Notes under the pieces: model-generated
The model's input: only the letters and a program-made list of their open reading frames with translations
Database searches by the model: none
What the model was told of the DNA's origin: nothing
Program-made: the position numbers and the translations under genes
In this document: piece after piece, positions 36,054 to 44,471 of the stretch
How positions within the stretch are numbered: the first letter of the stretch is position 1
How the letters are laid out: every line of letters begins with the position of its first letter
NCBI RefSeq assembly: GCF_001610895.1
Contig: NZ_CP011273.1
Span: 5,766,001-5,830,000, forward strand
Direction of reading: 5' to 3'
Source of the DNA: Planctomyces sp. SH-PL62
Lineage (GTDB): Bacteria > Planctomycetota > Planctomycetia > Isosphaerales > Isosphaeraceae
DNA length: 64,000 nucleotides

Positions 36054-38317
36054 GCGAACGCCTCGGTCGTCGCGAACGTCACCGGATCGACCGCGGGCTC
36101 GGCCGCCTCGGAGTCCTCGGCGGGCTCCTCGACGATCGTCCCCAGGACCTCGACGGGCGTGTCGCGGGGGATCTCGCGCTGGCTGAGGACGACCAGCCGG
36201 GGCAGGTCGGCCCGGGTCAGGTCCTTGAGCACGGCGCGGGCCGGGGCCGAGGTCAGGACGATCGGCGGCAGGCCGACCTCGATCAGGGCGCCCACGCCTT
36301 GCGCCACGGCGCGGAGGATGCTGCGGACGGTCTCGTCGCCCAGGGCTTCCGAGGGATGGGCCTCGGACTGGCCCGCCACGATCGAGAGCCGGGAGTTGAG
36401 GTCCTGCGAGAGCGTGACCACGCGGATCCGGCCGTCGCCCGAGCGGTGGCTCTCGGTGATCTGGCGCGCCAGGCTCTGGCGGGTCAGCTCGGTCAGCGGC
36501 TCGACGTCCGTGGTCTTGCCGGCGTGGACCGCCAGCGTCTCGAGGATCGTCTCCAGGTCGCGGATGCTCACCTGTTCGCGCAAGAGATTCTGCAAGAGCC
36601 GCTGAAGTTCGCCCGGCCTGAGCAGCCCGGGGACGACCTCGCCGGCGAGCGTGGGGGCCGTGGCCCGGACGCGGTCGAGCAGGCGTTCGATCTGGTCGCG
36701 GGTGAGCAGCTCGTCGGCGTGGCTGCGGACGATCTCGCCGAAGTGGGCGGCGACGACGGCCGACGCCTCCAGGATCTTGCAGCCGGCCAGCTCGGCGACC
36801 TCGCGGCCCTCGGCGTGGATCCAGACGGCCGCCTCGCCCGTGGCCGGGTCGACGGCCTCACGGCCTTCGGGACGCTCGGCCAGGCCCGCCGGCGGGATCG
36901 CCAGCAGGCGCCCGGCGTAGGCCGTCCCGCCGCCGACGATGGTCCCACGGATCTTCACCCGGTATTCGTGCGCGGAGAGCCCGATCTCGTCGTGGATGCG
37001 GACCTGGGGGACGATCAATCCCAGCTCGCGGGCGACGTTCTGGCGGACGGTCCGAAGCCGCTCCAGCAGGTTCCCGCCCCGGGTCGAGTCGGCCAGGCTG
37101 ATGAGTCGATAGCCGATCTCCAGCTCCAGCAGGTCGACGTGCAGGAGGTTCTCCATGTCGTCGGAGGCCGGGTCGCCGGAGACGCGGAGGGGCTCGGCGT
37201 GCGGGGCCTGGGGGGAAGGGTTCGGCCGGGTCGTCGTCGGTTCGGCGGAGCCCGCTTCCTCGACCCGGATCGGCGTCCGCTTCGGGGGCGAGGTCGGCCG
37301 TGCTTCGGGCTCGGCCTCGTCCCGTTCGTAAGGGGACGCGTCCCGCAGCCGATAGGCCCGCCAGCCGAGGACGCCCGACAGGACCAGGAGCGGCAGCTTG
37401 GGGAGCGGCGTGAGGGCCAGCAGGCCGAGGAAGACCGACGAGACGCCCAGCACGCTGGGATTCCGCGTGAGCTGGCCGACGACGTCGCGGCCGATGTCGC
37501 TGGCCGAGGACGACCGCGTGACGATCAGGCCCGCCGCCAGCGAGATCAGGAACGCCGGGATCTGGCTCACCAGCCCGTCGCCGATCGTCAGCTTGGTGAA
37601 GACCTCCACGGCCTCGACCGGCCGCATGTCGTGCTGGACCACGCCGATGAACAGGCCGCCGGCGATGTTGACCATCAGGATGATCACGCCCGCCACGGCG
37701 TCGCCCCGGACGAACTTGCCGGCGCCGTCCATCGCCCCGAAGAAGTCGGCCTGGCGATAGACCTCGTCGCGACGGGCGTGCGCCTGATGCTGGTCGATCA
37801 GCCCGGCGTGGAGGTCGGAGTCGATGGCCATCTGGCGGCCGGGGAGGCCGTCGAGCATGAACCGCGCGGCGACCTCGCTGATCCGCGTGGCCCCCTTCGT
37901 GATGACGACGAACTGGATCACGACGAGGATCGCGAAGAGGATCGCGCCGACGAGCACCTGGTCGCCGGCGACGAACTCGCCGAAGGCCCGGATGACCGAG
38001 CCGGCCGCGTCGACGCCGTGCTCGCCGCCCCGCGTCAGGATCAGTCGGGTGGTGGCCACGTTGAGGACCAGCCGGGTCAGCGTGGTCGTCAGCAGGATCG
38101 TCGGGAAGGCGCTGAACTCCTGCGGCGATCGGATCGCCAGCGTCGTCAGCAGCACCAGGACGGCGAGCGTCAGGTTGGCCGACAGGAGGAGGTCGAGCAG
38201 CTCCGGGGAGACCGGCACGACGAAGACCAGGACCGCCCCGACGATGGTGATCGGCAGGACGAGTCCCGAGGCGGTTCGCCACGCGGCGGCGGCACGATCC
38301 GATGTCGACGGAGGCAT
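36050..38317 (-). CDS. flhA: Flagellar export gate protein FlhA
   Basis: 755 residues from ATG 38317. Eight membrane segments are expected in the first 330 residues. The FHIPEP-type cytoplasmic loop is well conserved: GRQMAIDSDLHAGLIDQHQA, then ADFFGAMDGAGKFVRGDAVA with the key Asp. The C-terminal cytoplasmic domain is present (VRIHDEIGLSAHEYRVKIRG and PTLAGEVVPGLLRPGELQRL). FlhA forms the nonameric ring that energises export with the proton gradient. The length is slightly above the usual 690-700 because of a Pro-rich linker. It is coupled to flhF. Confidence 0.95.
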   Translation of the reverse strand: MPPSTSDRAAAAWRTASGLVLPITIVGAVLVFVVPVSPELLDLLLSANLTLAVLVLLTTLAIRSPQEFSAFPTILLTTTLTRLVLNVATTRLILTRGGEHGVDAAGSVIRAFGEFVAGDQVLVGAILFAILVVIQFVVITKGATRISEVAARFMLDGLPGRQMAIDSDLHAGLIDQHQAHARRDEVYRQADFFGAMDGAGKFVRGDAVAGVIILMVNIAGGLFIGVVQHDMRPVEAVEVFTKLTIGDGLVSQIPAFLISLAAGLIVTRSSSASDIGRDVVGQLTRNPSVLGVSSVFLGLLALTPLPKLPLLVLSGVLGWRAYRLRDASPYERDEAEPEARPTSPPKRTPIRVEEAGSAEPTTTRPNPSPQAPHAEPLRVSGDPASDDMENLLHVDLLELEIGYRLISLADSTRGGNLLERLRTVRQNVARELGLIVPQVRIHDEIGLSAHEYRVKIRGTIVGGGTAYAGRLLAIPPAGLAERPEGREAVDPATGEAAVWIHAEGREVAELAGCKILEASAVVAAHFGEIVRSHADELLTRDQIERLLDRVRATAPTLAGEVVPGLLRPGELQRLLQNLLREQVSIRDLETILETLAVHAGKTTDVEPLTELTRQSLARQITESHRSGDGRIRVVTLSQDLNSRLSIVAGQSEAHPSEALGDETVRSILRAVAQGVGALIEVGLPPIVLTSAPARAVLKDLTRADLPRLVVLSQREIPRDTPVEVLGTIVEEPAEDSEAAEPAVDPVTFATTEAFA

Positions 38318-38574
38318 TCCATTCCACTCCCAACGGACCGAACGACGTACGCCCCACGACGCCGGCGCGGAGAGCGATCTTCGCCCCGCGCCATCCCGCC
38401 GAAACCTCCCGGCCATCCTCGCCGGCCGCCCCTCGCAATCGAAGGGAGGGCGACCCGTCGAGCCTTGTCCCGATGGGCCCGAATCGGCCCACGTGATGTG
38501 TGCGGGGACAATACTTCGATCGCCCCGGATTGTCCAGGGCGAATGACGCTCCGGCCGGGGTTTCGGCGGCCGGA

Positions 38575-38800
38575 TCAGGCGATCGGCCAGGCCTCGCGAA
38601 GCTGGGCGAGAAGGAGGGGATCGGCGATCGCCGTTCGGGGCGCGGAAGCGTCCGGCCGCGACGCGATCCGCAAGGCCAGCTGCGCCGCCTCGCGTTGCGG
38701 GAGCTTCGACCGGACGGCCGCCTGGCGGATCGAGGCGGCCGTCGCGCCCCTCGCGACGACCCTCACGAACACCTTGCGCGGCGGCGGGCCCCCGCGAGCA
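38575..38800 (-). pseudogene. Out-of-frame C-terminal part of flhB
   Basis: PPPRKVFVRVVARGATAASI and KLPQREAAQLALRIASRPD continue the FlhB cytoplasmic domain but lie one base out of frame with the upstream part. Inserting one G in the GCGGGGGCCC run (about 38787-38795) joins them into a 343-residue protein ending LLAQLREAWPIA. The joining point corresponds to the NPTH autocleavage site of normal FlhB. Confidence 0.65.
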
Positions 38801-39605
38801 CGACGACGAGCCCGGCGTCGCCGAGCAGGGCGAGCGAGGAGCCGTCCAGCAGCTCGGGCGTGCCGTCGCGAAACGCCTGGGCGAGCCGCCGACGCGAGGC
38901 GCGGACCTTCGGGTCCCCCTCGATCGTCCGCAGGTCCTCGCGATGCTCCTCCGGGGTCGTCCTCAGCATGGCCTCGAACCGGGCGGACCGAAGGCCGTAA
39001 TCCACCAGCCCCACGGCGAGCATCGCGCCTGCCAGGGCCCACGCGGGGGTTGTGAGGATCGCGAACGCGGCCCGCGCGGCCTCGGGGAACTCCAGGAAGC
39101 TCAGCCCCTGCAAGGCTCCCCACCGCGAGCGAACGCCCCAGGCCGCCACGACCGCCAGGATCATCGCCTTCACGACCGACCAGACGCTCCGCTCCAGCTT
39201 CGCGACGAAGCCCCCGTCCCGTCCCACCCGCCACAGCCGCGAGAGATCGGGCGTGATGAGGGCCGGAGCCCAGAGCCCGCGGACCTGGAACTGGTGGCCC
39301 GCGAACGCGCCGAGGGCGAACCCGCCCACCACCACGCCGACCGGCAAGGCCACGCCCAGCATCGCGTCTCGCACGATCCGGGCCAGGTCGAACGGGTCCG
39401 AAAGTCGGGCGACGGGGCCGATCAACGGCGACCGCACGAGGTCGACGAGCGCCCCGGTCAGCCGGGTCTCCATCCCGGCCAGCAGCGCGACCGCCACGAG
39501 CCAGCCGGCCGCGGCGGTCAGCTCCGGGCTGTGCGCCGCCTGGCCCTGCTCGCGGGCGAGCTGGCGACGCATCGGTGAAGCGGGCTGCGTGCGATCCTCC
39601 GACAT
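38763..39605 (-). CDS. flhB: Flagellar export switch protein FlhB, frameshifted, no NPTH
   Basis: From ATG 39605 (GGGAGG upstream) the readable frame gives 280 residues. SPMRRQLAREQGQAAHSPEL is the basic FlhB start; about four membrane segments follow, and the linker GDPKVRASRRRLAQAFRDG matches the FlhB cytoplasmic linker. Normal FlhB then has VxxNPTH, cleaved between Asn and Pro to switch substrate class. Here the aligned segment is LVVVLAGG-PPP, so NPTH is absent, and the frame breaks exactly there, ending RRRARCS. Either a base is missing in the sequence or the two halves are made separately. It lies between fliR and flhA, as usual. Confidence 0.85.
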   Translation of the reverse strand: MSEDRTQPASPMRRQLAREQGQAAHSPELTAAAGWLVAVALLAGMETRLTGALVDLVRSPLIGPVARLSDPFDLARIVRDAMLGVALPVGVVVGGFALGAFAGHQFQVRGLWAPALITPDLSRLWRVGRDGGFVAKLERSVWSVVKAMILAVVAAWGVRSRWGALQGLSFLEFPEAARAAFAILTTPAWALAGAMLAVGLVDYGLRSARFEAMLRTTPEEHREDLRTIEGDPKVRASRRRLAQAFRDGTPELLDGSSLALLGDAGLVVVLAGARRRARCS

Positions 39606-39625
39606 CGATCCCGTTCCTCCCTCGC

Positions 39626-40393
39626 TCAGAAGGCGCCGCGAGCCCAGTCGAGCCAGGCGGCGTCCAGGCAGGCCGCCAGCGCGGCGAGCCCCGCCATCAC
39701 GAGCAAGACGCCCAGCAGCGCGCGGATCGGCAGCGAGAGCGCCATCAGCGGCACGCTCGGCGCGAGCCGGCCGAGCCATCCCAGGGCCACCCCCGCCGTC
39801 GCCAGCGCGACCGCCGGCGGCGCGGCGGCGTGGACCGCCAGCTTGAGCGCCTCGGCCGCCTGCGCGAAAATCCCCTGGATCGTGGCCCGCTCGAAGACCA
39901 GCCGACCGGCCGGGACCGCGCGGAAGCTCTGGAGCAAGGCCTCGACCATCACCAGCGGCCCGTCGACCGCCAGGAACGCGACGATCGCGAGCAGGCCGTA
40001 AAGATGCCCGAGCGCCGTCAGCTCCTCGCCCGTCTCGGGGTCGAACAGCGACGCCGTCGACATCCCCGCCTGCGCCGCGACGAGGTCGCCCGCCTGCTTC
40101 GCCCCCGCGACCACCAGCGACGCCGACAGCCCGAGCAGGCCGCCGACCAGAAGCTCGTTGACCACCAGCCAGGCCAGTCCGTAAGGCGAGGTCGGCGCGC
40201 CGACCAGCGGCGCGGCGAGGGGGATCATCCAGGCCCCCAGGATCAGGGCCAGGACGATGCGGAACCGCCAGTCGATCCCCGGCGCGGCCAGCACCGGCGC
40301 CGTGAAGCAGACCCCCGCCGCCCTCGCCGCGATCAGGGCGCAGGCCGCCCCGTTCGCGGTGAGCCAGCCGACGTCGAACGGTAGGTCGGTCAT
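39626..40393 (-). CDS. fliR: Flagellar export protein FliR
   Basis: 255 residues, six or so membrane segments. ARAAGVCFTAPVLAAPGIDW and RFRIVLALILGAWMIPLA are the FliR start; LAWLVVNELLVGGLLGLSAS and AGMSTASLFDPETGEELTAL are further conserved blocks. FliR is part of the FliPQR export channel inside the basal body. The length is normal. Its stop is 20 bases from the flhB start. Confidence 0.93.
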   Translation of the reverse strand: MTDLPFDVGWLTANGAACALIAARAAGVCFTAPVLAAPGIDWRFRIVLALILGAWMIPLAAPLVGAPTSPYGLAWLVVNELLVGGLLGLSASLVVAGAKQAGDLVAAQAGMSTASLFDPETGEELTALGHLYGLLAIVAFLAVDGPLVMVEALLQSFRAVPAGRLVFERATIQGIFAQAAEALKLAVHAAAPPAVALATAGVALGWLGRLAPSVPLMALSLPIRALLGVLLVMAGLAALAACLDAAWLDWARGAF

Positions 40394-40418
40394 CTCGGCG
40401 CCGCCCTTCGCATCCAGA

Positions 40419-40679
40419 TCAAAGCATATCCGGGATCGAGCCGATGAGGTCGACCGTGAAGTCGATCCAGCGGGCCGCGAGCCAGGGGAGCAGCACCAAC
40501 GTCGCGACCACCACCGCCGCGAGGCGGGGGACCAACCCGACGACCGGCTCGTTCAATTGGGTCAAGGTCTGGAGGACGTTCACCGCCAGCCCGACCACCA
40601 TCGCCGCCGCGAGCAGCGGGCCCCCCAGCATCAGCGAGAGCCTAAGCGCCTCGCGCGTCCAGTCGATCGCCTGGTCCAT
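40419..40679 (-). CDS. fliQ: Flagellar export protein FliQ
   Basis: 86 residues with two membrane hairpins: MDQAIDWTREALRLSLMLGG, VVGLAVNVLQTLTQLNEPVV and LVPRLAAVVVATLVLLPWLA. These are the FliQ blocks, including Q-x-LTQLNE. It belongs to the FliPQR channel. GTG 40685 is an equally good start since the GGAGGGGGG site lies better spaced for it; a GTG at 40703, directly after the fliP stop, is less likely. Confidence 0.92.
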   Translation of the reverse strand: MDQAIDWTREALRLSLMLGGPLLAAAMVVGLAVNVLQTLTQLNEPVVGLVPRLAAVVVATLVLLPWLAARWIDFTVDLIGSIPDML

Positions 40680-40703
40680 GTCCACGCGGAGCCCCCCTCC
40701 CAC

Positions 40704-41603
40704 CTAAGCCGAAAATCCGGCGAGCAGCATGTCGGCCACGAGCAGCCAGCCGTCGGCCAGCACGAAGACGATCAGCTTCACGGGCGTCGAAACCAGGGTC
40801 GGCGGCAGCATGAACAGCCCCATCGCCGCCAGCACCGCCGAGACCACGAGGTCGATCACCAGGAACGGAAGATAGAGCATGAACCCGATCTTCAGGGCCG
40901 TCGTCAGCTCGCTCAGGATGTACGCCGGGGCGACCACGCCGATGGCGAAGTCCTCCGGGCGTTCCGGCTGCTCCGCGCCCGGCGTGCCGCCGCGCGAGCG
41001 CTCGTGGAGCGTCGTCAAGTAATCCTGATGTTCGGTCATGACGATCTGGTCGACCATGAACGTCTTGATGGGGATCGACCCCGCGTTCCAGGCGTCGACC
41101 GCGCCCGCCCGGCCCGCCATGTACGGCTCGACCGCGTCGGCGTAGACCCGTTCGGCGACCGGCCGCATGATCAGGGCGCTGAGCAGCAACGCCAGCGCGG
41201 TCAGGACCTGATTGCCGGGGACCTGGGGGCTCCCCAGGGCCTGCCGAAGCAGGATCAGGACGATGTTGATCCGCACGAACGGCGTGATCATGAGCAGGGC
41301 GACGGGCGCCAGCGAGACCGCGCCGAACAGCACCACCGACTGCACCGTGCGGGCCGCGCCCGACACGTCCACCGCCGCGTCCGGCCGCGGCGCGGGCTTC
41401 GCGGCGTCCGATTCGGGGGCCGCATCGACGACCACCGCGGGCTCGTTGAGCCGCGAGACGGCCGCGGACTTGCGCACGGCGCTCGTCGGCGTCTGCGCCT
41501 GCGACCGCCCCGCCAGGACCGGCGAGAGCATGACCAACAGCGCCACGACGCTCGCCATCGGGAGGACGAGGAGTTTGCGGTCTTCCCTCCGCGTCCCGCT
41601 CAT
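40704..41603 (-). CDS. fliP: Flagellar export protein FliP
   Basis: 299 residues. A signal peptide (LPMASVVALLVMLSPVLAG), as in other FliP proteins, then a nonconserved stretch to residue 85. Conserved core: ITPFVRINIVLILLRQALGS, PQVPGNQVLTALALLLSAL, PIKTFMVDQIVMTEHQDYLT, APAYILSELTTALKIGFMLY and LVVSAVLAAMGLFMLPPTLV. It forms the core of the export channel. The start overlaps the fliO stop as ATGA, and its TAG precedes fliQ by 24 bases. Confidence 0.95.
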   Translation of the reverse strand: MSGTRREDRKLLVLPMASVVALLVMLSPVLAGRSQAQTPTSAVRKSAAVSRLNEPAVVVDAAPESDAAKPAPRPDAAVDVSGAARTVQSVVLFGAVSLAPVALLMITPFVRINIVLILLRQALGSPQVPGNQVLTALALLLSALIMRPVAERVYADAVEPYMAGRAGAVDAWNAGSIPIKTFMVDQIVMTEHQDYLTTLHERSRGGTPGAEQPERPEDFAIGVVAPAYILSELTTALKIGFMLYLPFLVIDLVVSAVLAAMGLFMLPPTLVSTPVKLIVFVLADGWLLVADMLLAGFSA

Positions 41604-42088
41604 GATTCGTCTCCGATCCGCACGTCGAAGCGTCTTTGCGCGGGGACCGGTCGATGCGAAGCGGAGGGCGAGGCGTCCTCGACGGCCTCGTCGTCAAGCT
41701 CGCCGAGGAGCGTGGGTGCGCCCTGGGGGCCGGCGCCGATCAGCAGCGTCCGGCCGCCGGCGCGGACGGCGAAGACGGCGTGTTTGGGCGGCAGCGCGAC
41801 TCGGCCGACGACCTGGAGCTTGATCGAGGGGCCGCCCGCGCCCTGACGTCGCGCGGCGATGCAGACCACTCCGGCCCCGCCCAGGACCAGCAGCATGAAG
41901 GCCGTCCCCAGCCACCAGCCCTGCGACCCGGTCGCCAGCGACGACGCCCGCGCCCGCTTGCTCGCGACCGTCGGCCGCGAAGCCTTCGCCGCGTCGGCCG
42001 CGGGGGCGGAAGCGTCCTGCGCCGAGGCGGCCAGGGTCGCCGCCAGCAGCAGCGCGGGGACCAGGAGGGCGATCTTGGCTCTTGCCAT
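41600..42088 (-). CDS. fliO: Flagellar biosynthesis protein FliO-like
   Basis: 162 residues: signal peptide (IALLVPALLLAATLAASAQ), an Ala-rich stretch, one membrane helix (WLGTAFMLLVLGGAGVVCIA), and a short cytoplasmic domain with IKLQVVGRVALPPKHAVFAV and GRTLLIGAGPQG. The 'vvgrvaLxpkhavxvvrvggr.lLlG' pattern is the FliO signature. FliO helps FliP assemble. Position before fliP and coupling by ATGA support the call. Confidence 0.88.
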   Translation of the reverse strand: MARAKIALLVPALLLAATLAASAQDASAPAADAAKASRPTVASKRARASSLATGSQGWWLGTAFMLLVLGGAGVVCIAARRQGAGGPSIKLQVVGRVALPPKHAVFAVRAGGRTLLIGAGPQGAPTLLGELDDEAVEDASPSASHRPVPAQRRFDVRIGDES

Positions 42089-42144
42089 GCGAGAGTCCTT
42101 CGTGAGTCGCGGGTGCGGTTCGGCGGGGGTCGGCCGGGCGGGGG

Positions 42145-42789
42145 TCAGACCAGGACTTCCTCGCGACCGCTGGGGTCGGGCAGGTCGATCACGCCCTGGT
42201 CGTAGAGGATGCGGATCCGCTCCGAGACCTCGACCTGCGCGACCTCGGTGTCGGAGAGCCGGAACGGGCCGAGGTTCTCCAGATAGCGCTGGAGCATCTG
42301 ACCGGCCGAGGCGTTCAGGGCGCCGAGCACCTTGGCCCGCAGCGGGGGGGCCGATCCGGCGAGGGCCAGGGCCCAGGCCTCGGCGTCCTCGGCGCGAAAG
42401 GCGGCGCGGATCTCGCGGTCGTCCATGCGGAGGAGGTCTTCGAAGACGAAGCAGAGCCGCCGCAGGCCGAGGCTGAGGAACTCCTCCAGGACGACGGCCT
42501 GCTCGGCCGGGTCGACCCGATCCATCCGGGCGATCTCCCAGGTGACCGCGTCGACGGCGTCCCGATCGAGATGGGCGAGCATCTGGGTGGATAGCGACTG
42601 CTCCAGGCTCACCAGGACGATCGCCGCCTTGCGGAGCGGGGGGATCGCGGCGACCGACGGGGCGTCGGACGGCGAATCTTCGGCCGCGAGGGGGTCGGCC
42701 CCCGCGCCGAGGTCGCCGCGCGGGAACTCGGCGCCGGATTGGGGGCGGTGGGCCGCTCGGGCGGACGTGGACGAGGTCGACGCATTCAT
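42145..42789 (-). CDS. Short FliG-like protein without middle domain
   Basis: 214 residues against about 330 in typical FliG. Residues 50-100 match the FliF-binding N-terminal domain (LRKAAIVLVSLEQSLSTQML), and residues 105-205 match the C-terminal domain (CFVFEDLLRMDDREIRAAFR; LENLGPFRLSDTEVAQVEV). The middle domain with EHPQR, which binds FliM, is missing. In an alignment by eye the stator-facing residues of E. coli FliG, K264, R281, D288 and D289, become A, S, R and Y; only R297 is kept. It may hold FliF or assemble an export platform rather than produce torque. Coupled to fliF by ATGA. Confidence 0.88.
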   Translation of the reverse strand: MNASTSSTSARAAHRPQSGAEFPRGDLGAGADPLAAEDSPSDAPSVAAIPPLRKAAIVLVSLEQSLSTQMLAHLDRDAVDAVTWEIARMDRVDPAEQAVVLEEFLSLGLRRLCFVFEDLLRMDDREIRAAFRAEDAEAWALALAGSAPPLRAKVLGALNASAGQMLQRYLENLGPFRLSDTEVAQVEVSERIRILYDQGVIDLPDPSGREEVLV

Positions 42790-44300
42790 GACCTTCCCCC
42801 CCCCTGGCTCGTCCAGCGATTCAGCACGCTGAACGCGGTCTCGGGATTGCGGCGGACGAATTCGAGCACCCGTTCGGTCGGCGCCGGCGCGCCCGCCGCG
42901 CCTCGGTGATATCGCAGATCGCCTCGCGACGGCGAGGCCCGTCGGGCCGGCGGGCGGCTGCCGAAGAGCCAGGTGCCAAAGGCCACCAGCGAGGCGGCGG
43001 CGGCCCCCGCCGCGCCCGCCATCGCCCAGTCGCGAGCCGACCGCCGCGACGACGCCGCGACGCTCGCCGGCGTGTGCTCGGGGGGCATCCCGTCGAGCAA
43101 AAGCTCGACGAGCGTCGGCTCCCAGTCGACCGGATCGGCCTCGGGGACGACCAACTCGACGGTGTCGCGTATCAGCGCCTCGGTGCGGTCCTTCAGGGCG
43201 AGGTGCTCGTCCTGCGAGGCGTGGCCGCCGTCGGGCATGAGGCCGGCGTTGAAATAGTAGCTTCGCGGCACGAGCACCCGGACCCGGCCCCGGCCTCGGG
43301 CCGGCTCGGGGGCCTCGGCGACCGCGACGGTTTCGGCGGCGGGAGGCAGGTCGTCCGGCTCCAGTTCCATGGCGCGATTGAGGCCGACGGCCAGCCCCGC
43401 CTCCAGCGGCGATGCGGTCCCGGGGCGTCGCCGCGCGGCGGTTTCGGTCGCGCGGGGCTCGGGAGGAGCGGGCGGGTCCTCGATCTTCACGTCGACCCGC
43501 GCGCCCTTGATCCAGTCCAGCTTGTCGAGGATGCGGCGGCTCAGGTCTTCCTCGCGGGCCCGGTTGTTCGAGAGCGCGGTGAGGGCCGGGTTGTCGGCGT
43601 CGCGGTAGAGGCGGCCCTCGTCGTCGACGACGGTGAACGATTGCCGGGTCAGGCCGGGCTCGGCCGCGGTGAGGATCGAGGCGATCGACTCGACGGTGGC
43701 GGAAGGAAGCTCGCGGGTCTGTTCGGTGCGGACTCGCACCAGGGCCGTGGTCCGGGTCGTCGGCCGCAGCACGCCGCGCTGGCGTTCGCGGCTGATCCAG
43801 ACGAAGGAGCTTTCGACCCCCGGCAGGTCGTCGATCATCGATTCGAAGACCTTGGCCCGCTCGCGCTGGGAGCGTTCCTCCTTGTCGCGAGGGGATTCCC
43901 AGAAGGACGAGGCGGCGGCGCCCTCGCGCAGCTCGTCGAGCGAGCGCGGGCCGAGGTCGAGCTTGGCGACGATCGCGGCGGCGGCTTCGGCCGATCGGCC
44001 GGCGACGCTCACGCGGCGGTCGTCCACCTTGTAGTCGATGTTCTGGGAGAGGAGCGCCCGCTCGACCTTGTCGAGGTCGTCCTGGCGGAAGGGCCGTCCC
44101 GAGGCGAGGTAGGCGCGCTCGGCCGGGGCGATCGACCAGGCGGCCAGGCAGCCGGCGACGGCGAGGCCGCCGGCCATCAGGGCCAGCAGCGCGAACCGCG
44201 CGGGTGCGGACCGTCCGGCCGTCGCCTTGCGGGTGCCATCGAGCCAGGAGCGGAGACGGGCCGGCGTCTTGCCGAGAGCGTCGAAGCGGAAGGTCGCCAT
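42786..44300 (-). CDS. fliF: Flagellar MS-ring protein FliF
   Basis: 504 residues from ATG 44300 with GGAGG five bases upstream. Membrane helix 1 (FALLALMAGGLAVAGCLAAW), a RBM1-like domain (DDLDKVERALLSQNIDYKVD), RBM2 (MIDDLPGVESSFVWISRERQ; LTRQSFTVVDDEGRLY), a Pro/Glu-rich inserted part, PRSYYFNAGLMPDGGH near the beta-collar, membrane helix 2 (AGAAAASLVAFGTWLFG), and the FliG-binding tail FVRRNPETAFSVLNRWTSQG. The MS ring is the base of the export apparatus. A TTGACA/GATAAC promoter lies upstream and probably drives the whole flagellar run. Confidence 0.93.
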   Translation of the reverse strand: MATFRFDALGKTPARLRSWLDGTRKATAGRSAPARFALLALMAGGLAVAGCLAAWSIAPAERAYLASGRPFRQDDLDKVERALLSQNIDYKVDDRRVSVAGRSAEAAAAIVAKLDLGPRSLDELREGAAASSFWESPRDKEERSQRERAKVFESMIDDLPGVESSFVWISRERQRGVLRPTTRTTALVRVRTEQTRELPSATVESIASILTAAEPGLTRQSFTVVDDEGRLYRDADNPALTALSNNRAREEDLSRRILDKLDWIKGARVDVKIEDPPAPPEPRATETAARRRPGTASPLEAGLAVGLNRAMELEPDDLPPAAETVAVAEAPEPARGRGRVRVLVPRSYYFNAGLMPDGGHASQDEHLALKDRTEALIRDTVELVVPEADPVDWEPTLVELLLDGMPPEHTPASVAASSRRSARDWAMAGAAGAAAASLVAFGTWLFGSRPPARRASPSRGDLRYHRGAAGAPAPTERVLEFVRRNPETAFSVLNRWTSQGGGRS

Positions 44301-44394
44301 CCATCCTCCACGGATCCGCCCCCGACGCGAGAGTCGCGCGGCGGCTCCGCCCATCCTTGGGCTTGGGGCGCCGAGCGCGTCACGGGGCGACCGT

Positions 44395-44422
44395 GTTATC
44401 CACATTCCGCCCGATCTGTCAA
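44395..44422 (-). promoter_or_regulatory. Candidate sigma-70 promoter of the flagellar run
   Basis: On the minus strand TTGACA (44422 to 44417), a 16-base spacer, and GATAAC (44400 to 44395) stand about 95 bases before the fliF start, in the gap after ftsY. The -35 is a perfect consensus. No sigma-54 (GG-N10-GC) or sigma-28 (TAAA-N15-GCCGATAA) element was seen here. Confidence 0.5.
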
Positions 44423-44471
44423 TCGCGGGCGGGCCGTCCGGCCGGGTCGGCGACGGCCAGAGGGGGACGGC

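Noticed and set aside
38318-38574. Possible sigma-28 promoter (GCCGATT) upstream of flhA
   Set aside because: The GCCGATT on the minus strand has no TAAA 15 bases upstream, so the match is too partial.
36032-39055. Long plus-strand open frame (1007 codons) across flhF, flhA and flhB
   Set aside because: Low-complexity Arg/Gly/Asp/Gln-rich translation; the minus strand encodes recognised flagellar proteins throughout.
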